DNA of 64,000 nucleotides from Drosophila pseudoobscura (GCF_009870125.1 NC_046683.1:60837869-60901868); one strand, 5' to 3'; shown: positions 16,301 to 27,865, counted from the stretch's first letter. Made by a program: numbers and translations. Notes: generated by a model not told the origin, from the letters alone.

Positions 16301-16357
16301 AAGGAGGAGGAAGTAGAGGAGTGTAATAACAGCACTGGCACCAAACACCGACTTCAT
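13342..16357 (-). CDS. Secreted clip-domain serine protease, two clip domains, catalytically intact
   Basis: Extracellular trypsin-like protease of the arthropod CLIP group, whose members act in immune or developmental cascades (family knowledge); the substrate is unknown. Exons on the minus strand, 5' to 3': 16357-16255, 15044-14875, 14789-14528, 14461-14065, 14005-13930 and 13869-13342; 511 residues. The N-terminus MKSVFGASAVITLLYFLLL is a clear signal peptide. Clip domain 1 runs from NCITPENYYGSCV to LCC; clip domain 2 runs from NCVDIKSCP to TVCC, with a Pro/Thr-rich linker between them. The protease domain starts KIVGGEVSRKGAWPWIALLG. His (TAAHC), Asp (RSDIAILYL) and Ser (CQGDSGGP) are all present, and Asp in KDTCQGD predicts cleavage after Arg/Lys. 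Introns 13870-13929 (60 nt, open) and 14006-14064 are short; the first is 1.2 kb. I do not assign an orthologue. Confidence 0.9.
15045..16254 (-). other. First intron of the clip protease gene
   Basis: 1.2 kb between the signal-peptide exon and the first clip exon. It is AT-rich, with a hexamer run of gagttt/gagtcc type at 15676-15716, a gattct run near 16054-16076 and a short gtacgagtac run near 16228-16250. I see no gene. Confidence 0.65.
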
Positions 16358-16544
16358 GGCGAGAGCTTCGCGGCGTTCACTGTTTACTGTTCACTTTCGG
16401 ACGATCGTTATCAGACTGAAATGTCTCTCGAATCGAAATTCAAATCAAAATCGAAGCTTCTTCGTTTAATAATAATTTGTATTTGTTAAATTTGTTAGCT
16501 TGCGTGACCAAAACATCGGCTCGCATCGCGTCGCGTCTTCGTGT

Positions 16545-16580
16545 TGTCTGAGAGCTCGGCCGCTTGAGCTGAGCTTTATA
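16545..16580 (-). promoter_or_regulatory. Core promoter of the clip protease: TATA box plus initiator
   Basis: On the minus strand TATAAA runs from 16580 to 16575. CTCTCAGAC, similar to the fly initiator TCAKTY, places a start site near 16549, which is 31 bases downstream of the first T. The start codon follows at 16357. The spacing fits a Drosophila TATA-Inr promoter. No transcript evidence was available. Confidence 0.6.
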
Positions 16581-16599
16581 TGCAGTCCGATCTATCTCT

Positions 16600-18360
16600 C
16601 TCCCAGGCCGATCCCACTGCGTTGCGTCGGTCGTCGGTAGTTCTCTTGCAAGCTCTCCCTAACGGAACAGCGGTGCGAGTGCGATTGCAAATTCGAATGC
16701 GAATGCGAATAGAGATCATTTCATTTGGGGTTCACTTGGATTTTGATGGTAACACAAATTTAATCGCTTTTGAAATATATTAATCAAGCCGGAAAAATCA
16801 CCAAACTCGGTCGATCGGGGGAGACACGATTTTCCCAGACCCATATTTAAACACTAACGCAATAAAAATTTCCAAATGTGTGCATGTAATAATAGAACTC
16901 AAACCTAAAATTATACGAAAATAGCGCTTTAATGGAATGGGAATCGTTCAACGGATGAGTCAAAAGGAGGCAAATTATAGTCGTAAGAGTATGCTATGTG
17001 CTGTGTGTATCTATGTTCCTTTATTGCCCGCTAGAAATATACAATTACAACTACCGCGTAATGCGTGTGAGAGTGTGAGGTCACTTTGTTTGTCTGCCGT
17101 TTTGGCGCCTTGCTCCGCATTTGTCATTGGTCCAGTCCCAAGAATTTTGTGACTCAATTAGACGAATGAAACAAAAATTTAAAATGCCATTTATCAAGGG
17201 AAATTAAAACGGATCCAGTTGACATGTCAATTGGGAATCACTTAACAAACTGCTATGATGCCTCCAAGCGCTGTCTAAGGTCTACCGCAGAGCGGCCGCC
17301 GCCGCCGCGCTGCCGCTGCTTCTGTTCTGCCTCTCTCTCTATCCGTATCATGATTAACATTGACATTGCATTCGTATGCACGAATCGTAAAAGCTCTCCC
17401 CTGATTGAGCGATTACAGCTACTATCGCAGAAAGAGTGTATGAGGGGGTGCCATGTGACGGCATCGTTTGATTTTGCAGTTATACTAAGTATCGCCTTAC
17501 TTAAATCGCCTTAGAACGGGCCAATCGGCATGCTTGGCATTCCGCCTCCAGGCTGCCAAAAGCCACAGCTTTAGTCCAGAGCCAATTGGCATGCGAGCGA
17601 TGCAGCCGAGAGTGGCATAATGTAAAGCATTCTATTATGAGTAATCCCACAGATTGATTGACAATGCAGCACAGGTGCCAGCGGGTGGCCCAAGTGCGGG
17701 AATTTCCGATCGCAGTCGAAGAACTGCTCTTTTTCGGTTCCGGCTCGACAGATGACTACTTTATCAATATTTCAGCACAGCAAGCATGCCCGACATTATT
17801 TTATCCCTCCACCAGATTTTAAAGTTCTGCCCTCAAATGAACTCAGTTTATTTTATTGATTGATTCCTATCGCGAATAACACTCAATTCCTATAATACAG
17901 TCGCGCTGCTCATACATTGTTAAAGCGCTAAAAATAACGCAAGCTGAATTAAAAAAGCTATATAAAATGTATGACTATACTCGTAGAATGAATTCCCACA
18001 GGTTCCCATGCGATTTTTAGAGTTTTCCGATTTAGCATAAAAGATAACACAATATTTAATACAACAAATTGGTTGTTTTTCACGTAAGATATAGCCGGAG
18101 AAGAACCTCTCAAAGACTGTTAAGTAATATTTGAATATTGAACCTAAATCCAAAGAAGAACGACTTAGTCATGCAGATGGATATTGAGAATTTAGTTCAT
18201 TTTTGTTTTCCATCACTGAGTGTAACATCAATTAAAAATAAATCAGGTGGGAACATTGAAACATGCAATTTACTGTATTCTTTATTTTAACACATATATG
18301 TATGTATCTATACCCCGCCTATACGCCCCGTTTTTTAAGTGAGCTGTTTTTGGTGCTCCC
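16600..18360. other. Intergenic region between the two proteases
   Basis: No supportable gene. The AT-rich part nearest the downstream protease carries its probable poly(A) signal, AATAAA on the minus strand (18286-18281), about 75 bases past the stop. Open frames near 16937, 17224 and 17920 lack recognisable protein features. Confidence 0.6.
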
Positions 18361-20868
18361 CTACCCCATTGAGATCTGCTGCCTGATCCATGGAACGTAG
18401 GAGGCGACTCTCGTATAGACCCCTGGGAAATTGGGTCGCGCACACTCATAGCCGAACGAGACGAGGCCCAGCAGGTAGAACCTATAGCCGCTGCCCTCCA
18501 GCTGAAAGTGGAACGGAAACAGATGGATAGAATGTTAGATGTTTTGGCAAATCCCAGAAATTCTCATCAACAAACAAAAACATTGTTGGCCACTGATTCA
18601 GACGTCACCGGTGCGGTGCGCAGGCAATTAGCGGCCAGACAGACCGAACCACCTTGGAGCACAAGATGTGCACAAGAGTTGGCCAAAACAGGTTCAATGA
18701 CTCACTGACCAAGAGATGAGATCGGAGATGTGAGATATGAGACATGTAACTGACCTGCGGCATCATGAGTGGTCCACCGGAGTCCCCCTGGCAGGCATCA
18801 ACGCTGGAGCTGCCAGCACAGATCACCTGAAAAAGGATTAATTATAGCATCCATGCTCGGTCTCTGAGGATTCCCCTGTGGAAAGGTGATTGTGGCTCAC
18901 CTTGTCGCTGAATTGGACAAACCGGAACACGGACTTGTAGCTCTGCTCGCAGCTCTGACGGGCCACGATCGGCACCTGGGCATCGCGCAGAACCTGGGAC
19001 GTTGGTCCCTGGTGCTTGCCGGCCCCCCAACCGGCAATGAAGGGATTCATGCCCACGAAATCTTGCTGCAGGAACTTGGCCGCTTCGGGCAGGCAGATGG
19101 GCGCTATGTTGGCTGCAGATCAATAGGGATTAGACAGAGAGAGATCAGTCACTGCTCCCCACTCACCAGTGAGAGGCGCTGTTACTCCACTCAGCTCGAT
19201 TAGGGCAATGTCATTGGCAATGGACGTCAGATCGAAGCGTTCGTGGACAACAGTGCGACGGATGCGAAAGTCCATGACCCCTGCCTCGGTGGGCTTGGAC
19301 AGATCGTGAGCCCCCAGGCGGACCAGAGTGAGCAGATCGTTGATGCAGTGGGCAGAGGTGATCACGTAGTGCGAGTGGATGAGGCTGCCGCCGCAGAGGA
19401 ACTTCAGGGCATTCCGATTGGACTCCTCGGAGTAGCCCAGGGCGGCAATCCAGGGATAGGCTCCTGCATAAACGATGTAGAGATGTATGAAGGAGTCTCT
19501 CAGTGGAGATCAGTGGCAGGGATTGCTTGCCTCTTCGAGCCTCCTGGCCGCCCACCACGCGGTTCGAGGTGGCTCCACTGATGCCACAGACCAGCTGCTG
19601 CTGAGGCACAATCTGAGGTTGAGGTTGAGGTGGAGCCGGAGCCGGTGCTAGAGCAGGAAGATTTGGACTGGGTCTGACCTGACCTTGGCCCTGCATCGGC
19701 GGTGGTGTGGGCTGAAACACAGGTGGACTTCCGGTGGTGGTGCCGCCTCCCAGAGGCGAGAAATGAAAGAAGCCCAAGGGTGCAGTGGTGGTCACCAGTA
19801 TATCCTTTCTACTCCTGCCATTTGCAGACCGATCCGAGGCACAGCAGACCTGCAGAAGAGTGGAGTGGAGTCCTTAGATCACCAACATAAGCAAGGGCAT
19901 AGCCTCCCTTGGCTTACCATGAAAGTGGAGCCATCGAAGCCGCATATGGACTGGCCCAGAAACGACCGAAAGTCGTTGGAGCCTGCCGACTGGCCGACCT
20001 GGCTCTGGTACTCCTCCACCAGGTGGGAGCAGGAGGTCAGGGCCAGGCAGTTGCCCGGCCGGGAGCGAGCGTCGTAGCAGGTCTGGGCTGAAAGTACGAG
20101 CAGAGTTGGACGTGACTGTGATTGGGGATCGTGGCAGGGAATCGTCGAGAGCTTTGAGATTTGCCAATTGATTTACAGCTGTTTTGCATTTGTGATCGTT
20201 TGTGTTTATTGCATTTTTTGTGAATTTTTGTTGGATATGTGGTAGGGGTAGGGGCAGTGGTTGGAGAGGAGCGGTTAGGAGAGGATCGGGGGTGACTCTC
20301 AAAAGAGAACACGACGCCGTCGTCGACGACGACGCCGCCGCCCCGCATTGAGCGGCATGAAAACCATCATATCCGAACCGATCAGACCGGTGGCAGCCAC
20401 CAGGGGCGCATTCTGGCGAGGATCGATGCAGGGGCAGTTGGGCAGCGGACGCACGCCTCCGGGCAGGCACACCAATGGCTGCGGCGGGCAGGTGGGCACG
20501 GGCAGGGTGGTTCCCGCGGTGCTAGTTGTCGTCACACCCGTTGTGGTGCTGGTAGTCGCTATTGTGGTGGAAGTGGAGGAGCTGGTGCTGCTCGTCGTGA
20601 TCAGCGGTGGGGTGAAAGGTGTCTGTGGGTACGGTGGCGTTGGCTGGAACGTCGGTATCCCTGGAGGTGTGGACGGAAGAGCAGGTGGAGGCGGTATTAG
20701 TGGACCAGTCGGTGGCAGCGGAGGCAACAAAGGCGGTTGTGGCTGTGGCCACGTGTACACGGGATAGTAACCTGGCGGATACACCGGACACCATCCCTTG
20801 ATGCTGGCCAGGTACGAGAGGAACGGCCAGAAGTACACCTTCACACAGAACTCTTCCAGCAGTACCAT
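18361..20868 (-). CDS. Secreted clip-domain serine protease with long Pro/Thr-rich N-terminus
   Basis: CLIP-type extracellular protease with a complete triad. Exons on the minus strand, 5' to 3': 20868 to about 20313, 20087-19918, 19849-19531, 19463-19167, 19112-18901, 18826-18755 and 18501-18361; about 590 residues. The start at 20868 precedes a hydrophobic segment ([13 protein letters not shown]) that can act as signal peptide; the same frame has another ATG at 21021. A Pro-rich then Ser/Thr-rich region leads to [13 protein letters not shown] and an arginine run. The clip domain runs from [19 protein letters not shown] to FMVCC. The protease domain starts [21 protein letters not shown]; His (TSAHC), Asp (ANDIALIEL) and Ser ([11 protein letters not shown]) are intact, and the Asp predicts trypsin specificity. 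The intron 19464-19530 uses a GC donor. The first exon end is uncertain (20313-20334) because several C|GT sites in the Arg codons fit the phase. Confidence 0.85.
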
Positions 20869-22233
20869 AATGCTCCTGTCTCTATGGAGAATCAATTCTC
20901 TCAATCTCCCAAGCCACGTATCCGTATCCGTGTCCGTGTCCGTGTCCGTACTGCTTGGCCAGAAGTTGGCTACTGTTCCGCCGTTGCTGTGGGCCAAGAA
21001 GTGGACCATGGTAATTCCCATAATGATTTTAATTCAATTATTTTGTGTGTTTGTGGAGCACAATTATCCAAAGAATCGTCGGATGCTCCCAAAACAATGC
21101 ATGACAGGAGCGGTTCAGGTGAGATTTTGGGCCCAAAATCGAACCCAAATAAATTTAAAAGGGTCTTCTTTTAGAAAGATACTTGCTCCTTTCTATAGGA
21201 CTGTATTTTGGGTTTTCTGTACCTTTCTTTCATGGCCTTAAATTTCCAACTCTTCACCGATTCATCGACATTCCACCACAATTTCAAAGCAAACAAATTC
21301 ACACCGAAATGCATCGTTAATTCGGAGAGGGAATTAAAATATCTCGGCCACTGGCGCTTGACATCCGATAATAGTAGCCGCCACTCATTCCATTCCGTTT
21401 TATTCGGGGGTGGTCTGTGATTACCATTAGGTGATTCCATTTTTAGATGGCGGACATTAAGGGGCCCCCACAGATGTGTGTTGGGCTTGGAATGTTTATG
21501 TTGACACACATTAAATGAAACGACACGATTACAACTCACTTTGATCTATTGGCACGATCTCGTGGTGGATACAATACAGAACAATACTATGCACATGAGG
21601 CACAACTTACACTGGACCAATGTGAAGAGGGAAAGTCCCCAAAGCATCAATAGGGTTCTGGGAACTTTCGATTGCTGGGAGCCCCTGATCGCAGGCATTG
21701 TGGTATACGTTTTGATCCAATGAACTTCACCGTCAAACTGAACTCGTGGGCCACTGACACAACAGAACTTAAACCCTCATCCGCTGGGGGTAGCAGTCTG
21801 TGTTAATTAGAGCAATTTTCCGAATTAAACCGACTTTAATTTGAGGCATTACTTTTTTCGGATCAAACATAGCGATGAACTTGAAAAGGTGAAGGCAGGT
21901 GGCAGGTGACAGCAGGTGACAGACGATAATCGTGGTGGCTGCCTGCCCAGCGAAAGGTCAGGGAATTACCCAATTTCCAAACGATTCAATTTCAAATCGA
22001 ATCAACTTTAGATGCGCTTATTTATTGATCCATCCATCAATGAAGAGAGACGGATATCAAACGGAAATTCCATTAAATCTAAATGCCGACTACGACTACC
22101 CTCGATTACGTGTGTGTATATATGGACATCGATATATATGTATAGTGTGTATATATATATATGGATTAATAGGTGGCTGTGTGTGTGTGTGTTTGTTCTT
22201 CTCGGATCGGAGCTTCAGTATTGGACCCTTCTC
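20869..22233. other. Intergenic region between protease and Akh
   Basis: Contains the protease 5' region with a TCCG(T/A) hexamer run near 20918-20950, and the Akh 3' side with a possible minus-strand poly(A) signal at 22026-22021. A TATATA tract lies near 22140-22165 and a GT run near 22172-22192. No gene is supportable. Confidence 0.6.
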
Positions 22234-22541
22234 CTACTCGCGATGCTTGCAGTCGAGAAAGAGCTGGGCCTGCGACTGCACAAACCGAAAGATCTCGAGC
22301 AGCATTTCGTTGGAGGTCTTGCAGTTGCCCTGCTGTGGTTCAAAGAAGACGCCAGAGCTGCCGCCACCAGCACCGCCCACCGAACGCTTGCCCCAGTCGG
22401 GCGAGAATGTCAGCTGAAAGGACATGTGTTAGTGGATTCAGTGGATTCAAATATTAGCTGGATACTCACTTGACCCTCGACGCAGGCCAGCAGGAAGCAG
22501 AGCACAGCTGCAATGATGATGACTTCGCTCTTGGTGTTCAT
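22234..22541 (-). CDS. Akh: Adipokinetic hormone precursor
   Basis: Neurosecretory prohormone of the corpora cardiaca; the mature peptide mobilises fat and carbohydrate stores through the AKH receptor (family knowledge). Exons on the minus strand: 22541-22470 and 22413-22234; 83 residues. The signal peptide MNTKSEVIIIAAVLCFLLAC ends before VEGQ. The hormone QLTFSPDW is followed by GKR, giving N-terminal pyroglutamate and C-terminal amidation. The intron splits the gene exactly after the codon for the mature N-terminal Gln. The C-terminal peptide carries two cysteines (GNCKTSNEMLL and FLDCKHRE). The linker VGGAGGGSSGVFF looks longer in glycine/serine than I remember for D. melanogaster, whose precursor is about 79 residues. 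The hormone itself is unchanged. Confidence 0.97.
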
Positions 22542-23922
22542 TCTGTGTTCTATGCTGGATACTGTCTTCTCTGCCGCTTTTATACCCGATTCAAACGAGA
22601 CACAGACAGACAGACAGACCGACAGACGGACCACGGGAGTGGTTTCGTCCTGCGGCTAATTAATGGAGCACTTGTGGGGATTCTGATTATTTTTTGAGTG
22701 AGACGTCAATCATCGGAGTCTAGCGCCAGAAACGCATTGAAACATTCGGCTATGTGGAAGCGTTTGTGATTCTCCATGTATTTATTAGATTGCGCATATA
22801 TTTAATATTAAATATATTCCATATACATATTTTTATTTATAGGCAGGTATGTATATCATTAAATAAAATAAGTTCGTTAAATTAAGCAGTGTATAGAGTT
22901 AAACGAGATTGCGGCTCGAAGCAACTGTTGCAAATACATTTGGCGATACAAAAAAAAAAACAAACAAACAAACAACACATACGAGTAGTTTAAGGACTTG
23001 ATTCGGGACTGGTACAAAAATATGATTAGTTTGCAATTATGTTTAGTTAAACGAGTGACGGCTGTGCGCTTTATATAGTACAAAAGGAGCGAGCGAATAA
23101 GGGTGGTACGGCCGGAGGGGGGGAGAGGAATAGCATTTGTTTAGGCACTCAATTTGTTACAACATAATTTTGTCGGATTGTAAGCAATATATATACGTAT
23201 ATGCATATGTATATGTATATGTATAAATATGTACGTGTACGCGTATATTAGTAGTAAATAACAATACAAATTACAATAACACATTATTACATTTTGGCTT
23301 AATCGAAACAAGCGTTCCAACGAATGACAATCGACGATCCTGGGGGATCGGATCAGTTCGGATCGGTTTGCATACATACATCCATATATGTAAAAACAAA
23401 TGGCCTTTTGCGAACCACAGTTTCTGTAATAATCATAGAAAACATTCGTCCTGTCCTTAATTGTTGTCGTTGATCCAACAAATAATATTACAAAAATATA
23501 TATGTAGAAAATATATAATATATATGTATATATATATATATGTATGTATGTTATTCGTGTCTGTTTTGTGTGTTTCTGGCGTTGTATTTATAATTTTAAT
23601 ATGGGCTTTTGGGCATGGGCGTGTTTCTATGTCGCTTGGAGGTACGCAATTTGAGTTTCATTGTTGGGCGAGAAGCTTATTCGATTCGTTCGTTTTTGGG
23701 CAGGTAAGAAATGCACTTCGTTTTGGGGCTGCCTTACTGGTTACGTGTTACGGGGTTACTGTTGTTGGCTTTTCTGATTACCGGTTTATCGTCTTCTCAA
23801 CGGAATTCATAGCTCAGTCGACGCGTTTTTAAAATTTGGTGTTATACTCGTTAATTTGTTGTTGGTGTTGCTGCTGCTGCTGCTTCCGCTGGTCACCTTG
23901 GGGGACACAGGCGCATGCATCC
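22542..23922 (-). other. Akh upstream region and Ras64B 3' UTR
   Basis: 1.4 kb of AT-rich sequence with (TATG)n and (TA)n runs at about 23185-23230 and 23515-23550. Ras64B ends at 23923 and its 3' UTR should extend into this interval. No other gene is seen. Confidence 0.55.
22551..22584 (-). promoter_or_regulatory. Akh: Akh core promoter, TATA box
   Basis: TATAAAA reads on the minus strand from 22584 to 22578. A start near 22553, about 31 bases downstream, would leave a 5' UTR of only about a dozen bases before the ATG at 22541. If transcription starts elsewhere the leader would be longer. Just upstream is a CAGA tetramer run (22602-22625 on the + strand). Confidence 0.6.
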
Positions 23923-25299
23923 TTACATCATGCAGCACTTCCTTTTGCCCTTCTTCTTGTATCCCTCCTCGATGAAGGGTCGCTCGGCAATCTGGAATTT
24001 GCGCACAATCCGCACCAGCTCGTGGAAGGCCTGATCGACATTGACGCGCAGCTTGGCACTGCACTCGATATAAGGTATAATCAGGTTTCTGCTTGTGTTT
24101 TGGGCCTCCTCCAGGCCGACCTGTCGCTGGTGCTCCAGGTCGCACTTGTTGCCAACCATCAGCATGGGGAACTCGTCGCGATCCTTCACCCTCAATATCT
24201 GGCGCTGAAACTTTGGTATCTCATCGAAGCTGGAATGATCGTTGAGCGAGAATACAAGCAGAAAGCCTTCGCCGGAGCGCATGTACTGCTCGCGCATAGC
24301 ACTGAACTCCTCCTGGCCAGCCGTATCCAGAACTAGAAGGGGAATATTCATTAGTTCATACATCTGATATCCTGAAGAGTCAGGATCACTTACTGTCCAA
24401 TTTGGCTGGCACATCGTCGATGACGCATTGTTTCGTGTACGAGTCCTCGATGGTGGGATCGTAGTCTGTGACAAAGTAGCTCTGCAAGATGGAAAGACGA
24501 AGATAAATTAGTTTACACACAGATTTAGATTTAGATTAAGATAGACGCGTTTCTCGGTAGCTCGGTAGTCCAGCTCCCGTACCGTGTGATTTGTTTACAC
24601 ACAGAGACGAGACGCCACTTTTATCATCCCAAAAAGATCCAAGGCAACAAACGCACTAGTACGGGTGGGTATGCTCTATATGTTGAAGAAAATCTTCGGC
24701 GATGTATGAGTGGGGGATAGTACGTTGGAGGTGTCTGCTTGTCTGTGTGTGCATACACATATATCCGAAAGATGGAGATGACGCAAATAACTAAAAATAA
24801 ATGGAAACGGGCGCGCATTGCCACATACTAGATGATGGACGGACAAAGCGACCGTGGTCGTGACCATGTCAGGCCTCAGAACGCACCGAAACGAACCGAA
24901 TTGAACCGACCCCAGGCTTCTGTTCGGCGGGGCACACCCAAACGAGCGAGACTCAAACTTTTGGGGGCACCCTAGGCCCCTGTGGTTGTTTTGGGGGTGT
25001 GGCATCAACATCGAAAGAGTTTGCTGCCGCGGCGATGATCTCTACTCGAAAATATGTAGCACACGCATTTCCAAACACAGACGAACATCATCATCACCAT
25101 CATCATCGTCTATTCGCTTGTTGCTTTTGCCAAAACAAGGGCCCACTTGTCGCTCCGCACCTCCCCTCTGGCTAAAGATGAGCGACGACGTCAGCAATGT
25201 TTCGCTCCAGGGCCTTACCTGTATGAACTGTATCGTTATGGCTGACTTTCCAACGCCGCCGCCACCGACGACGACCAGCTTGTACGTTTGCATCTGCAT
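23923..25299 (-). CDS. Ras64B: Ras64B (Ras2), R-Ras-like small GTPase
   Basis: Membrane-anchored signalling GTPase. Exons on the minus strand: 25299-25219, 24481-24394 and 24332-23923; 192 residues, the length I recall for the D. melanogaster protein. The start [12 protein letters not shown] has a second ATG two codons on. Motifs: P-loop GGGGVGKSA, effector region [17 protein letters not shown] (catalytic Gln present), NKCD, ECSAK, then a basic tail KKKGKRK and the CAAX box CCMM for lipidation. The first intron (24482-25218) is 737 nt and the second 61 nt. The gene is divergent from RfC4, with 278 bp between start codons. Confidence 0.96.
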
Positions 25300-25577
25300 T
25301 TTTTAATTATTTTCGACTCGAATCGCCAACTAAAATCTTTTATTTTCTTCCGCACGAGCCTATCGGTAAAAACGATACAAACAGTGGACTTATCGATCAA
25401 ATATACCGCCTGACCCTCAGAAATATACCGAAAATAAAAATTAGGGCTGGATCGACCGTCGATGGTTTTGCAGCCCTAATAAAATCACGTAGTGGCGCCA
25501 AGGTTGACACAGACGCCGGCATTTTTATCACGCTAGCGCAAAATCTCTATTTGCAAATTGAAAGATCGAATCGTAAT
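25300..25577. promoter_or_regulatory. Bidirectional promoter region, Ras64B / RfC4
   Basis: 278 bp separate the divergent start codons. There is no TATA box at a sensible place for either gene. A near-match to the DNA replication-related element (TATCGATC, consensus TATCGATA) lies at about 25389-25396, fitting a replication gene such as RfC4. Further words ATCGGTAA and ACGATA occur nearby. Transcription start sites cannot be fixed from the sequence. Confidence 0.5.
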
Positions 25578-26633
25578 ATGCCTGAAGATCCGGAAACTGT
25601 TGTAGCTGAAAAGCGTACCCACTTGCCGTGGATTGAGAAGTACCGCCCCGCAAAGTTCAACGAAATCGTGGGCAATGAGGATACGGTGGCACGTCTCTCC
25701 GTCTTCGCAACGCAGGGCAATGCACCCAACATAATTATAGCCGTAAGTACACGCATTGTCACCTGCTGATTGCCCCTACTCACCGAGGAATAATGCCTGC
25801 AGGGTCCTCCTGGCGTTGGCAAGACCACGACCATTCAGTGCCTGGCCCGCATCCTGCTCGGAGACAGCTACAAGGAGGCAGTGCTGGAGCTGAATGCCTC
25901 GAACGAGCGCGGCATCGATGTGGTGCGCAACAAGATCAAGATGTTTGCCCAGCAAAAGGTGACGCTACCCAAGGGCCGTCACAAGATCGTTATCCTGGAC
26001 GAGGCGGACAGCATGACGGAGGGCGCCCAGCAGGCGCTGCGTCGCACCATGGAGATCTATAGCAACACGACTCGCTTCGCCCTGGCCTGCAACACCAGCG
26101 AGAAGATCATCGAGCCGATACAGTCGCGCTGCGCCATGCTGCGCTTCACCAAGCTCTCGGATGCCCAGGTTCTGGCCAAGCTGATCGAGGTGAGCAAGTG
26201 GGAGAGTCTATCCTACGATGCGGAGGGCCTGGAGGCGGTCGTCTTCACTGCCCAGGGAGACATGCGACAGGGTCTCAACAATCTGCAGGCCACTGCACAG
26301 GGATATGGCAACATTACCATGGAGAACGTGTTCAAGGTGTGCGATGAGCCGCATCCCAAGTTGCTGGAGGAAATGCTGCAGCACTGTGCCGTAAATGACA
26401 TTCACAAGGCCTACAAGATACTGGCCAAGCTGTGGAGCCTCGGCTACTCCCCGGAGGACATTATTGGTAACATATTTCGCGTCTGCAAGCGACTGAATCT
26501 CGATGAGCAGATGAAGCTGAACTTCATTCGCGAGATCGGCATTACACACATGAAGATCGTCGATGGCATCAATACCCTGTTACAGCTCACGGCTCTGCTG
26601 GCCCGTCTTTGCATCGTGTCCGAGTCCCACTAG
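25578..26633 (+). CDS. RfC4: Replication factor C subunit 4 (40 kDa clamp-loader subunit)
   Basis: AAA+ ATPase of the RFC complex that loads PCNA on primed DNA; nuclear. Exons: 25578-25742 and 25803-26633; 331 residues. The start MPEDPETV is chosen over the upstream open frame because it matches the family N-terminus. Motifs: RFC box PWIEKYRP, Walker [10 protein letters not shown] (first codons of exon 2), Walker B ILDEAD, sensor 1 ACNTSEK, and the SRC motif QSRCAML carrying the arginine finger. The 60-nt intron falls just before the Walker A motif. Poly(A) signal AATAAA at 26685-26690. Confidence 0.97.
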
Positions 26634-27865
26634 TTCCCAAAAGGACCATTAGTTGTAAAATATTAAATTTAATAAGTATCTATAAATAAATCTGAATAAG
26701 ATAGATCAGTTGATACGCAAAGAAAAATAATTCCCTAAGTAAACTTGGCTGCAAGCCTGATACAGTGACTTAGAAACGGCCTCTCAAACGATTCCACTTG
26801 GGCGTGCAGCTCTAGAGATTATCCAGCCGATTTCCAGTTCAGATTTATCAGTTTATTTATTTCAGTTTATTTATCTGTATAAATGGAGGGGGTATAAATG
26901 GATTAAGTTCGTTCAATAATAAACAAAACGTGACCGTCGAAATTGAGTTTTAGGTATATTTACGGTATTTTTCATAAATTCTTGTCTAGTATTAATTCGG
27001 TCTCAGCAATATGTCTTAATTCCATTCATTACGTTTTTTACTGTTGGGAAAAGGATATTATAGAATTGAGGAAATGTTTGTCCTCCCAGTCTCCAATGAA
27101 TGCAGAAACTAGTCAGCATCTGGTTTAAAGCTATCTCAACGAAAATTTTCAGCTTGCAGAGACCAAGAATAGGGATCGGGACTTAGATATATCCACAGCA
27201 AACTGATCTAATGCATTAATAAATGAAAACCATGTCAACCTGAGAAAATGCATTATCCATTATGTTTCAAAGTTGCTTGGAAAACAGAATTTTAATTGTA
27301 GGTTAAGGATAGTGGGTATACAAATGTTCATACTCATAGCTGATACCGGTTGACCAGAAACAATGACGTAACATTTCAAGATCACTTACGTATCATCCGT
27401 CCACCCTTACGTTAATGGTATTATTTCTTGTTGACGTTTTTGCTTAAACCTTACTTTAGACTTAAAAGTAGTCATTCTTGTAGAAAATTAATAGATCAAT
27501 CGGATTACATTTTGTGTTCTGGGCAGAGGGTCCTGCCTAGCAAGTAATATTCAACCGAATATCAAAATAAAGGAATGTGAGTTCATGGGCACAGAACGAT
27601 TAACCCATTGTTGACTCTTGGGTACTTTAATACATTTCACAAAAATGATACAACTTGAAGAACTTTAGCGTAAAAGATGTAAAAGATAACGTGGTCATTT
27701 CTCTTTCAGTAAAAAGAAAGGGTGGATCTTCAAGAAGAATTTAAAAACAGTATTATTTCCCGTGGGTGAACTCAAGTTGTTCACCTGTTTAAATAGAGGG
27801 GGTTCAGTGGGTTAAGTGGATAAATCTGCGGTCACACTGATCGACATTTGCAGCGCTTAAGAAAT
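26634..27865. other. RfC4-ens intergenic region
   Basis: About 1.2 kb. It holds the RfC4 3' UTR and AT-rich sequence with no recognisable gene, tRNA or transposon. The last few hundred bases should contain the promoter and 5' UTR of ensconsin; no TATA box is evident. Confidence 0.6.
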
